From NCBI GenBank assembly GCA_027451165.1, contig DAIDJX010000047.1, positions 1-15,720 of the forward strand: a stretch of DNA of 15,720 bases, in the 5' to 3' direction. Below are positions 5,818 to 13,369 of the stretch, piece after piece. Both the position numbers and the translations under genes were made by a program. The notes beneath the pieces are model-generated. The model saw nothing but the letters and a program-made list of their open reading frames with translations. It was not told the origin of the DNA and made no database searches. Position 1 is the first letter of the stretch. Each line of letters starts with the position of its first letter. The stretch comes from Prolixibacteraceae bacterium. Lineage in GTDB: Bacteria; Bacteroidota; Bacteroidia; Bacteroidales; Prolixibacteraceae.

Positions 5818-8142
5818 ATGAGACATTTGCTTTGTTTTCTGGTTTGTATCGTTACCTTCACGACCTGGGGGCAGAAGGGAGTCTGGCGGGATTATTATTC
5901 TTATGCCAACGCTGTAAAAGTAGCCGATGCCGGGGATAAAATTTTCTGTGCAACCAGTGGAGGATTGTTTTATCAGGATATCCAGGATAAAAGCCTGCAT
6001 AAAATCTCGACCGAAAATGGTCTTAGTGATATTGGAATCCAAACCATAGCCTGGAACAGCACAGGAAAAATCCTGCTTGTTGCCTATGAGAACAGCAACG
6101 TGGATTTGATCCGCGAAAACGGGGTCACTAACCTGAGTGACATAAAAAGAAAACTGCTGTCCGGAGATAAAAAGATATACAGTGCATTGTTTAATGGGAA
6201 CAGCGCTTACCTGGCCTGCGGTTTTGGCATAGTTGAAATAGACCTCGTAAAATCTGAGATCAAAGGGACTTATATTATTGGTCAGAACGGCAATGAAGTT
6301 AAAGTATTTGATCTCGAAACCGATGGTGAGTATCTGTATGCTGCCACAGAAACCGGAATTCTGAAAGCAAATCTGGGGAATGTCAATCTGATGGATTACA
6401 AAAACTGGCAGCGCGAAACCACCATTCCCCATTATTCGGAAAAATTCAGCCACCTTGCGCGTTTCAATAACCGGATGATAGCGGTATATACCAGGGATCA
6501 GTGGGATGGCGATGAGGCTTACCTGCTGGAAGGGGGGCAGTGGAGAAGAGTTCTGTCAGATATCGGCTATTTTACCCAGATCCAGACAAACCTTAAATAC
6601 CTGACGGTTACCGACAGGGAAAACATTACGGTTTATGACACCTCGCTCAGCAAACAAGGAAAGCTGACACAGTATTTGCTTGGTAATCAGACCATAAGTC
6701 CCATTAGACCCCAGGATGCTGTTTTTAGCACCGATGGTTCGGCATGGATTGCTGATAATGACTACAGTTTGATCCATTACACCGGCCAGAAATATGAACA
6801 GCACATTCCTTCCGGCCCCAGAAGTAATGCCATATTTTCCCTTACAACGAGGGAGGGAGAGCTCTGGATTTCACAGGGAGGCCGTACCGATCCCTGGAAC
6901 AACCAATTCCGCCAACCCTTGTTCCAGCAGTTGAAAGAGGGAAAATGGAATTATTTTGGCACTAAGGAATATCCTGAAATGTCAGGTTTTTTCGATATTG
7001 TCCAGGTAATTTCCGATCCCGCAGATCCGGAGCACATTTTTGCCGCCAGCTGGGGTGGGGGAGTGCTTGAATTCCGGGGCACCCAGTTTGTGAAAAGATA
7101 CAATAACCAAAACAGTCCGCTGGAAACTGCCATTCCCGAAGAGCCGCTTAAGCCCTATACCCGCATCGGGGGGATGGCTTTTGACAGGAAAGGTTCCCTT
7201 TGGATTACCAATTCACAATCATCCAAAGGATTGCACAGTTTATCCGGAACCGGGGAATGGAAAAGTTATGAACTTTCCGAAGTTGCCGGGCAGCAATTTA
7301 CCATTGGGCCGGTACTTGTTACCGGAACGAATGACAAATGGATCATCCTTCCCCGGGGCAAAGATCTGTATGTCACCAACGGAGATGTTTCCAAAAAGAA
7401 AGTTCTTCCCCTGATCTCCTATTTTAACAATGGAAAACAGGAAATCTTCAACCGCATGAACGATATTTATTCCATTGCGGAAGATCTGAAGGGGGAAATC
7501 TGGGTTGGCACTTCGATGGGAGTGGCTGTTTTCGCAAATCCTTCAGGGGTATGGAAAGAAGGCGCTTTTTATGCCTATCAGCCCAGCCTGGAGCTAAACG
7601 ACGGCATTTATCATCCCCTTTTGGAAACAGAAACCGTTACAGCCATCGTCATTGACGGGGCAAACAGAAAATGGCTGGGCACCAAAAATTCCGGTATTTA
7701 TCTGGTTTCTGAACAAGGAGATACTGAGATTCTGCATTTTACGGTTGAAAACAGCCCGCTGATATCCAATACCATCCTCTGTCTGGCCATGAATGAAGCA
7801 ACCGGTGAATTGTACATCGGGACCGATAAAGGGCTGGTTTCCTACCAGGGAGATGCTCCTCCCGGGAAAAAGGATTTTAGTGAAGTCTATGCATATCCCA
7901 ATCCGGTCAGGGAAACCTGGACAGGAGACATCACCATCACCGGTTTAATGAAGGATACTGATGTGAAAATCACCGATATTTCCGGAAACCTGGTTTACAA
8001 AGGCGTTTCTCTGGGTAGTGATCTTTCCTGGAATGGGAGAAACCTGAACGGGAAAAGAGTCAGTACCGGAGTTTATTTGATTTTCTGTGCCCTCCCGTCG
8101 GGAGAAAAAACCCACATAGCCAAGCTGTTGGTTATTCATTAA
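5818..8142 (+). CDS. porZ: Type IX secretion system protein PorZ
   Basis: PorZ is a surface component of the T9SS attachment complex. In Porphyromonas gingivalis it binds anionic lipopolysaccharide and hands it to the sortase PorU (family knowledge). The 774-residue protein begins with a signal peptide (about 1-19, ending TTWGQ). The mature N-terminus has WRDYYSYANAVKVADAGD and IFCATSGGLFYQD, characteristic of PorZ. A large region of beta-propeller repeats follows, with repeated GLxxTxxxIxxIxxD and WIGT/WLGTKNSG blades (for example near 621 and 559), forming two propellers. Residues 690-774 are a type A T9SS sorting domain: VYAYPNPV, KITDISGNLVYKG, SWNGRNLNGKRVSTGVYLI and a final KLLVIH. Length and order match known PorZ proteins closely. 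It lies behind rdgB and 60 bases before recO. Confidence 0.88.
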   Translation: MRHLLCFLVCIVTFTTWGQKGVWRDYYSYANAVKVADAGDKIFCATSGGLFYQDIQDKSLHKISTENGLSDIGIQTIAWNSTGKILLVAYENSNVDLIRENGVTNLSDIKRKLLSGDKKIYSALFNGNSAYLACGFGIVEIDLVKSEIKGTYIIGQNGNEVKVFDLETDGEYLYAATETGILKANLGNVNLMDYKNWQRETTIPHYSEKFSHLARFNNRMIAVYTRDQWDGDEAYLLEGGQWRRVLSDIGYFTQIQTNLKYLTVTDRENITVYDTSLSKQGKLTQYLLGNQTISPIRPQDAVFSTDGSAWIADNDYSLIHYTGQKYEQHIPSGPRSNAIFSLTTREGELWISQGGRTDPWNNQFRQPLFQQLKEGKWNYFGTKEYPEMSGFFDIVQVISDPADPEHIFAASWGGGVLEFRGTQFVKRYNNQNSPLETAIPEEPLKPYTRIGGMAFDRKGSLWITNSQSSKGLHSLSGTGEWKSYELSEVAGQQFTIGPVLVTGTNDKWIILPRGKDLYVTNGDVSKKKVLPLISYFNNGKQEIFNRMNDIYSIAEDLKGEIWVGTSMGVAVFANPSGVWKEGAFYAYQPSLELNDGIYHPLLETETVTAIVIDGANRKWLGTKNSGIYLVSEQGDTEILHFTVENSPLISNTILCLAMNEATGELYIGTDKGLVSYQGDAPPGKKDFSEVYAYPNPVRETWTGDITITGLMKDTDVKITDISGNLVYKGVSLGSDLSWNGRNLNGKRVSTGVYLIFCALPSGEKTHIAKLLVIH

Positions 8143-8202
8143 GGGGTAAGTATTCCGGGATACAGGTTTATAAGTGGAAAATTCAATACCTGAATATTGG
8201 TT

Positions 8203-8928
8203 ATGCTGGTAAAATCCCGTGCCATTGTTCTTCATGCCCTGCCCTATCGTGAAAATAGCCTGATTGTTACCCTTTATACTGAAAATTCGGGTAGGATTTC
8301 CTGCCTGGTCAACAGTGCGAGGGGAGGAAAATCAGGGAATAAGGCAGCACTTCTTCAACCCTTGTTCATCCTTGAAGCAGAATATTATCAGCAGAAAAAC
8401 AGGGACTTGCAGCGGATGAAAGAAGTCAGGCTGCTGTATCCCTATCATTCGGTTCCTTTTGATGTGGTGAAGTCGGCACAGGTGATGTTCCTCGCTGAAG
8501 TATTGTATAAGCTGATCAGAGAGGAAGAATCCAATCCAGGGATATATTCCTTTCTGGAGAACGCTTTTCTTTTTCTGGACAATATGACTGCGGGAAAGGC
8601 GAATTTTCACTTGTGGTTTATGGTTCGTTTTACAGAGTGGGCAGGAATTGGACCCTACCTGAAGGAAGGAACAGAAGGGTGGTTTGACCTGAAAAAGGGT
8701 GTTGTCAGCCCCCATGAACCCCTTCATCCTTTCTATATGGATCGGGAGACCACCTCAATCTTCAGGAAAATCAGCGGATTGAACATCGAAGAATTGGATA
8801 AATTGTCAATTAATCAGGAAGTTAGGAATATGCTAACCGGTAAATTGCTGGAGTACTATCACCTGCATTTTGAGAATCTTGGAAATTTCAGGTCACTGGC
8901 TGTATTACAGGAGGTATTTCAGTGGTGA
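8203..8928 (+). CDS. recO: DNA repair protein RecO
   Basis: RecO helps load RecA on SSB-coated single-stranded DNA and anneals strands, working with RecR. From the ATG at 8203 the protein has 241 residues. The N-terminal OB-fold starts MLVKSRAIVLHALPYRENSL and continues to about residue 80, including YTENSGRISCLVNSARGGKSG. The helical C-terminal part holds FDLKKGV (about 187-193) and ends with YYHLHFENLGNFRSLAVLQEV, a hallmark of Bacteroidota RecO. There is only one cysteine, so the zinc finger of some RecO proteins is absent. A TTG two codons upstream would also be in frame. Confidence 0.92.
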   Translation: MLVKSRAIVLHALPYRENSLIVTLYTENSGRISCLVNSARGGKSGNKAALLQPLFILEAEYYQQKNRDLQRMKEVRLLYPYHSVPFDVVKSAQVMFLAEVLYKLIREEESNPGIYSFLENAFLFLDNMTAGKANFHLWFMVRFTEWAGIGPYLKEGTEGWFDLKKGVVSPHEPLHPFYMDRETTSIFRKISGLNIEELDKLSINQEVRNMLTGKLLEYYHLHFENLGNFRSLAVLQEVFQW

Positions 8929-8943
8929 TCCCAAAAATAAATT

Positions 8944-8951
8944 TATCTTTG
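8944..8951 (+). promoter_or_regulatory. Putative -7 box for the aminotransferase-like gene
   Basis: TATCTTTG matches TAnnTTTG and ends 49 bases before the ATG at 9001. No TTG lies 19 bases upstream (the triplet there is GTG), so the element is a weak candidate. Confidence 0.35.
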
Positions 8952-9000
8952 AGGCAGAGATTTCAAATGGTTTCCACCTGCAAAATTTTCAGAATAGACC

Positions 9001-10155
9001 ATGCAAACTAAAATTCCGGTAACCCAGGGAAGTTCTTTCTGGAAAATGAGAAACCTGGCCAATGAACAGGGGCTGATTGACATGTCGGTAGGCATTACAG
9101 AATTCAATTGCCCGTCTGAATTGTCCAATCTTGCTGCCTGGTATGTGAAGGAAAAATACAATAATTTTGCTCCGGTTGAGGGTTTGTTGTCTTTGCGTAA
9201 ACACATTTCAGAACGTTATCACAAAGAGTACGGAAGGTATTATTCTCCGGTAACTGAAATTACCATTTGTGCCGGAATTGTTCAGGCTTTATCCTCTGCC
9301 ATCACTGCGGTGGTGAATGAAGGGGATGAAGTAATCATATTTGAACCCTCTTATTTCACCTACAGCCCTGCAGTAAGGTTAAACGGGGGTACCCCGGTAT
9401 ATGTGCCGCTGACAGAGCCTGATTTCCGGATTGACTGGGAAGATGTCCGGAAGATGATAACCTCCAGGACCAGGCTTATTATTCTGAATTCACCCCATAA
9501 TCCAACCGGAATGGTGTTTGGGCGGGAAGATTTATTGCAGTTGCAGCGGCTGATTCAGGGCACAGGGATCAGTGTGATCAGTGAAGAAAATTTTGAATAC
9601 CTGATCTATGATCAGGAAAAACATCAGAGTGCCGGAGAATTTGAAAGTCTGGCCTCAAGGTGTTTTATCATCTCTTCCCCCGGGCCATTGTGGCACATCA
9701 ATGGATGGGGATTGGCCTGGTGTATGGCTCCGGAAAAATTAATGAGCGAATTCAGGAGTGTACATGAATACCAGGTATTTAATGTGAACTCTCCTTTTCA
9801 GTATGCCTTGTCGGATTACTTGAATACACATCCGGATACCACAGAGATTACCGAGTTCTACCAGGGGAAACGAAATTATTTCAACCGGTTGCTTAAGGGC
9901 AGCTCTTTTATACTGAAACCAGCCCGGGGAACTTACTTTCAACTGGTTAACTACAGCAGGATTTCCAAAGAGGCAGATGTGGATTTTGCCCTCCGGCTGG
10001 TCAACGAGACCGGAATAGCTGCCATGCCTCTTTCTGTTTTTATGCACAAGGTTAAAAACAACCAGTACCTCCGGTTTTGTTTTGCCAAGAAGAATGAAAC
10101 CCTTGAAGAGGTGGCTTCCCGGTTGATCCGTTTTTCTGAAAGTTGTGCTGTCTGA
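9001..10155 (+). CDS. Fold-type I PLP aminotransferase-like protein lacking the catalytic lysine (probable pseudoenzyme)
   Basis: The 384-residue protein has the full length and order of class I/II aminotransferases, nearest by recalled motifs to the methionine/kynurenine aminotransferase group: YNNFAPVEGLLSLRKHI (53-69), EPSYFTYSPAVRLNGG (115-130), NSPHNPTG (163-170, N167), and YLRFCFAKKNETLEE (356-370) with the substrate-carboxylate arginine R358. The Schiff-base segment, normally SSFGKTYHTTGWKVG, reads SSPGPLWHINGWGLA (225-239). The lysine is Pro229 (CCA, 9685-9687) and the second basic, phosphate-binding residue is Gly237. The usual SDEVYE is SEENFE (194-199), so the PLP-nitrogen Asp becomes Glu195 and the Tyr becomes Phe198. 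SGATEAL becomes AGIVQAL (91-97). No frameshift explains this. It has its own weak promoter and meets the MEMO-AMMECR1 gene tail to tail. Function unknown; a Lys-independent activity or a regulatory role are both open. Confidence 0.85.
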   Translation: MQTKIPVTQGSSFWKMRNLANEQGLIDMSVGITEFNCPSELSNLAAWYVKEKYNNFAPVEGLLSLRKHISERYHKEYGRYYSPVTEITICAGIVQALSSAITAVVNEGDEVIIFEPSYFTYSPAVRLNGGTPVYVPLTEPDFRIDWEDVRKMITSRTRLIILNSPHNPTGMVFGREDLLQLQRLIQGTGISVISEENFEYLIYDQEKHQSAGEFESLASRCFIISSPGPLWHINGWGLAWCMAPEKLMSEFRSVHEYQVFNVNSPFQYALSDYLNTHPDTTEITEFYQGKRNYFNRLLKGSSFILKPARGTYFQLVNYSRISKEADVDFALRLVNETGIAAMPLSVFMHKVKNNQYLRFCFAKKNETLEEVASRLIRFSESCAV

Positions 10156-10156
10156 C

Positions 10157-11593
10157 CTAGCGTTGAGTATCGCTGAAAACAATGGCTTCGTAGACGAATA
10201 AATCAGCAGTTTTCCAGCCTTCCCTGCCAATCCCGGCTTTTTCTCCGGAACATCGCTCCAGCATCTCTTCTGTGGACCAGCCATATTTGGGTGCCACCTG
10301 AGGGAGAAAAGTACCGGTTGACCAACCTTTACGGATGAAAATGCCATGTTTGCCCAAAACAATCTCCGAAGGGGAGTCAATTTTCCGCAAGGGGGAAAGA
10401 ACGGAAATCTCCACAGACAAATTATCCAGTTCACCAGGTTTTACCGGGGCAAACCTCCTGTCAGTGGCTGAGGATACCGCCACTTCACAGACGGTTGCCG
10501 CCAGTGAACCGTTGTTTTCAAAGCGGCCAATGCACCCGCGTAGTTTTCCGTTGATATAAATGCTTACAAATGCCCCGCAGTTTTCCGGCAATTTTGCAGT
10601 ATCCGGCAATTCTTCCGGGATAAGCCTTTCGCCGGTAAGGATGAAATTCCGGAGTGCCTGACGGGCCAGTTTCAGCAGGCCCGTTTTCTCTTCGTCAGTC
10701 AGGGAAAAATCCGGGTTATTGTCTTCAAAAACGGCAATGGCGCTGTATCCGACCACCCGGTGGTGATCGCCATACAAGGGTTGGTCTCCGGAATTTTGAT
10801 AATCTACCCATTGGTAGGAAAGGGGTTTACCTTCTGTAAGATAGAGAAGGGTAAGCACCGAAGTCCATCCGCACAACGACGTGGCCAGTCCGGGTATTTT
10901 CTGTTTCCGGTTTTTTTCCAGGATTTTCAGCAAATGTTGCGGAGAGTTGATGAGAATGGCTTCTGAAGTAGCCTTGTCTGAATTAATCGCATCCCGGTAT
11001 TCCGGATAGTGGGAAAAATCGGAACTGATAACAAACAGATTCTTGTTATTAAACCATGGCTGCAAGGCTTTTGACAGTTTGCGACATTCTTCCGGGTCGT
11101 GGATTCCAAGCACCAGGGGGACAATCCGGAGCTGATTTCCCAGTATATGTTGCAGAAATGGCAACTGCACCTCCAGACTGTGTTCCCGGAGGTGATACTC
11201 TTCCCTGTTGATGAAGAGGGGATCTGATTTCAGCAATGATTCTCCGGTCAGGCAATCCACTTGTACAGGTCCCAGGGGAGTTTCATAATTTCCGGATGTA
11301 AAGACTGAAACTCCCGGGAATCGATATTGGTGACTGGAAACCAGAATGAATACCCGCTCCGGAAGTTGGTCCGGAAGCAGCTGGTTATATCCGGATGCAG
11401 CCACTTTTCCGCTAAAGATATAACCGGCATGGGGAACGATCAAGGCAAGGGGTTGCTTTTGGGGGAAAAGAGGCGGTTTCCCTTCCTGGCAGAAAAGCTT
11501 TACTTCCTTCTGAAGTTCTTCTGTGCCGGCAGCATAAAATTTCCCTGCAAATTCAGCCCTTCTGGTTACCTTGGAATTGACTTCAGCTTTCAT
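10157..11593 (-). CDS. MEMO-AMMECR1 fusion (AmmeMemoRadiSam system proteins B and A in one chain)
   Basis: The 478-residue protein joins two families. Residues about 11-290 are MEMO-like, related to class III extradiol dioxygenases: LIVPHAGYIFSG (51-62, H55), LVSSHQYRF (84-92, H88), EHSLEVQLPFLQ (137-148), SSDFSHY (190-196, H195) and the CG pair at C241. These match the His/His/His/Cys metal-site residues described for human MEMO1. Residues about 298-475 are AMMECR1: GAFVSIYINGKLRGCIGRF (340-358) with the invariant LRGCIG (351-356), and TGTFLPQVAPKYGWSTEEM (426-444). In many prokaryotes these two are encoded with a radical SAM protein; none is in this window. The biochemical role is unknown. 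The gene ends one base from the opposing aminotransferase-like gene. A TACATTCG box at 11618-11625 on the minus strand is one base off the -7 consensus. Confidence 0.93.
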   Translation of the reverse strand: MKAEVNSKVTRRAEFAGKFYAAGTEELQKEVKLFCQEGKPPLFPQKQPLALIVPHAGYIFSGKVAASGYNQLLPDQLPERVFILVSSHQYRFPGVSVFTSGNYETPLGPVQVDCLTGESLLKSDPLFINREEYHLREHSLEVQLPFLQHILGNQLRIVPLVLGIHDPEECRKLSKALQPWFNNKNLFVISSDFSHYPEYRDAINSDKATSEAILINSPQHLLKILEKNRKQKIPGLATSLCGWTSVLTLLYLTEGKPLSYQWVDYQNSGDQPLYGDHHRVVGYSAIAVFEDNNPDFSLTDEEKTGLLKLARQALRNFILTGERLIPEELPDTAKLPENCGAFVSIYINGKLRGCIGRFENNGSLAATVCEVAVSSATDRRFAPVKPGELDNLSVEISVLSPLRKIDSPSEIVLGKHGIFIRKGWSTGTFLPQVAPKYGWSTEEMLERCSGEKAGIGREGWKTADLFVYEAIVFSDTQR

Positions 11594-11746
11594 CTCATCA
11601 TCTGCTTACTTTCTTTACGAATGTACGACAGTTAATGGTGTTTTCCATACCTGTTGCGGTGTAAAATGTTTATTTTCATCCAGGTTTTAATGGAAATTCT
11701 TAAATTGCCATCAAAAATAAATTTTACCGGTTTGGGGGAATGTCCT

Positions 11747-13213
11747 ATGTGGAGTAACCTGAATTTTACTCATCTTGGTTTCGGAGAGGTTGTTTTGCTG
11801 CTGTTTCTGATCACATCGGTGGCGATTGCCGGTATTGTTCTTTTTGAAAAACGTTCCCCTGAAAAAACAGCAGCCTGGATTCTGGCCCTGGTTTTATTAC
11901 CTGTTTTCGGCCTTGTTTTCTACCTGATCTTCGGGCAGGAATACCGGAAGACCAAAATGTTTTCACGGAGGGGCCTTAAAAACCTGGGTCGATTCAGGAT
12001 TCTGGCCAGCCGCCAGCTCCGGAAACTTCAGAAGAAGGAACTCTCCTTACCGGATGCAGCCAAAGAAAAAGAGAATATTGTCAGGTTATTGATGAACAAT
12101 TCCCATTCCCTGCTGACCACCGGGAACAGACTGAAAATCCTCAACAACGGGTATAAAACGGTCAATACCATTTTTGAAGCCCTTGAAAAAGCGGTGCACC
12201 ATATTCATTTGGAATATTATATTGTGGAAGACGATGAAGTGGGTAACCGGTTGAAAGACTTGTTAATCAGGAAGAGCAGGGAGGGGGTGGAAGTCAGAAT
12301 GATCGTTGATGATGTGGGGAGCTGGGGTTTGTCCAAACGTTTTTTGCGCGAACTCCGGGAGGCAGGGGTAGATATACAATCCTTCATGGAAGTCAGGTTT
12401 CCGCGACTGACTCCCCGTGTTAATTACAGGAACCACCGGAAGATAACTATTGTTGATGGCGAAATCGGTTTTACAGGAGGAATAAATTTCGCCGACCGTT
12501 ATATCAAAGGAATAGAGAAGATCGGACCATGGCGGGATACCCATCTCCAGATTGAAGGAAATGCCGTTGCCTGCCTTCAGGTCATTTTTGCTGCCGACTG
12601 GTATTTTGTCAAAAAGGAAAACCTGAAAGGAGCGGGTTATTTTAAAACCCAGCCCGACCTGAAAGGAGCTGCCATGCAGATCAGCGCCAGTGGTCCTGAT
12701 TCCGACTGGGACAGCATCGGACAGGCCTTTTTTGCAGCCATTACCGGCGCCCGGAAAGATGTTTTCATCGTCACCCCTTACCTGATGCCTCCTCCTCCTA
12801 TTTTACAAGCTTTGAAAATAACTGCCCTGGGGGGTGTAAATGTGCAAATTCTCATGCCTGAATTTTCAGACGCCCTGATCCCGAAATGGTGTTCCTTTTC
12901 CTTTGTGGAAGAATTGCTGGAAGCCGGCGTCCGGATTTTCTTTTATCAGAAAGGGTTTATACACAGTAAACTATTGATGGTGGACGGTATTTTTTGCAGT
13001 ATCGGAACAACCAATCTTGATTTCAGAAGTCTGGAAACGAATTTTGAGATCAATACCTTTATCTACGATGCTGTATTTACCCGCCAGTTGACAGGCTATT
13101 ACCATGCTGACCTTTTGAACAGCCGGGAAATTGTTGCGGCTGAATGGAAAAAACGATCAGGGCTCTCTCATTTTAAGGAATCACTGGCCCATTTTGTCAG
13201 CCCTATGTATTGA
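11747..13213 (+). CDS. cls: Cardiolipin synthase (two-HKD phospholipase D family)
   Basis: The enzyme condenses two phosphatidylglycerol molecules to cardiolipin and glycerol at the inner membrane. From the ATG at 11747 the protein has 488 residues, the usual length of bacterial ClsA. Two N-terminal membrane helices (about 13-33 and 42-63) flank the KRSPEKTAAW loop. Two HKD motifs follow: NHRKITIVDGEIGFTGG (229-245; H230, K232, D237) and HSKLLMVDGIFCSIGTTNLD (406-425; H406, K408, D413), each with the GG or GT/N(L/F)D element downstream. The frame stays open upstream, with ATG at 11666 (515 residues) and TTG at 11654. I prefer 11747 because of family length and a GGGGGAA sequence about 7 bases before it. 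It is divergent from the MEMO-AMMECR1 gene. Confidence 0.93.
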   Translation: MWSNLNFTHLGFGEVVLLLFLITSVAIAGIVLFEKRSPEKTAAWILALVLLPVFGLVFYLIFGQEYRKTKMFSRRGLKNLGRFRILASRQLRKLQKKELSLPDAAKEKENIVRLLMNNSHSLLTTGNRLKILNNGYKTVNTIFEALEKAVHHIHLEYYIVEDDEVGNRLKDLLIRKSREGVEVRMIVDDVGSWGLSKRFLRELREAGVDIQSFMEVRFPRLTPRVNYRNHRKITIVDGEIGFTGGINFADRYIKGIEKIGPWRDTHLQIEGNAVACLQVIFAADWYFVKKENLKGAGYFKTQPDLKGAAMQISASGPDSDWDSIGQAFFAAITGARKDVFIVTPYLMPPPPILQALKITALGGVNVQILMPEFSDALIPKWCSFSFVEELLEAGVRIFFYQKGFIHSKLLMVDGIFCSIGTTNLDFRSLETNFEINTFIYDAVFTRQLTGYYHADLLNSREIVAAEWKKRSGLSHFKESLAHFVSPMY

Positions 13214-13304
13214 ATATCCTCGATTATCCGCATTGGATTAAGATCCTCATAATTATTAATACTGTGGTGCCAGCCCGGGAATCCAAAAACCTTAACAATT
13301 GTTA

Positions 13305-13332
13305 TTGAATATTAATTTTTGTTGTACATTTG
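13305..13332 (+). promoter_or_regulatory. Promoter for the FAS1 lipoprotein gene
   Basis: TACATTTG at 13325-13332 is an exact -7 TAnnTTTG box, identical to the one before the polyprenyl synthase gene. TTG occurs at 13305-13307 (17-base gap) and at 13299-13301 (23-base gap), neither at the preferred 19. The leader would be about 30 bases. Confidence 0.5.
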
Positions 13333-13369
13333 AAACGCTAAGACTATTTCAATTCAAAATAAACTGATT

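Noticed and set aside
9661..9720. Frameshift or sequencing error hiding the aminotransferase lysine
   Set aside because: The reading frame is continuous with canonical residues on both sides (S225, G228, H232, G235, W236), and no single or paired indel in the CCCCCGGGCCATTG stretch restores a GK pair. A point-level replacement remains the simplest reading.
11654..11746. Longer cardiolipin synthase start (TTG 11654 or ATG 11666)
   Set aside because: It adds 27-31 residues not typical of the family, while the ATG at 11747 gives the usual length and has a purine-rich sequence upstream; not excluded.
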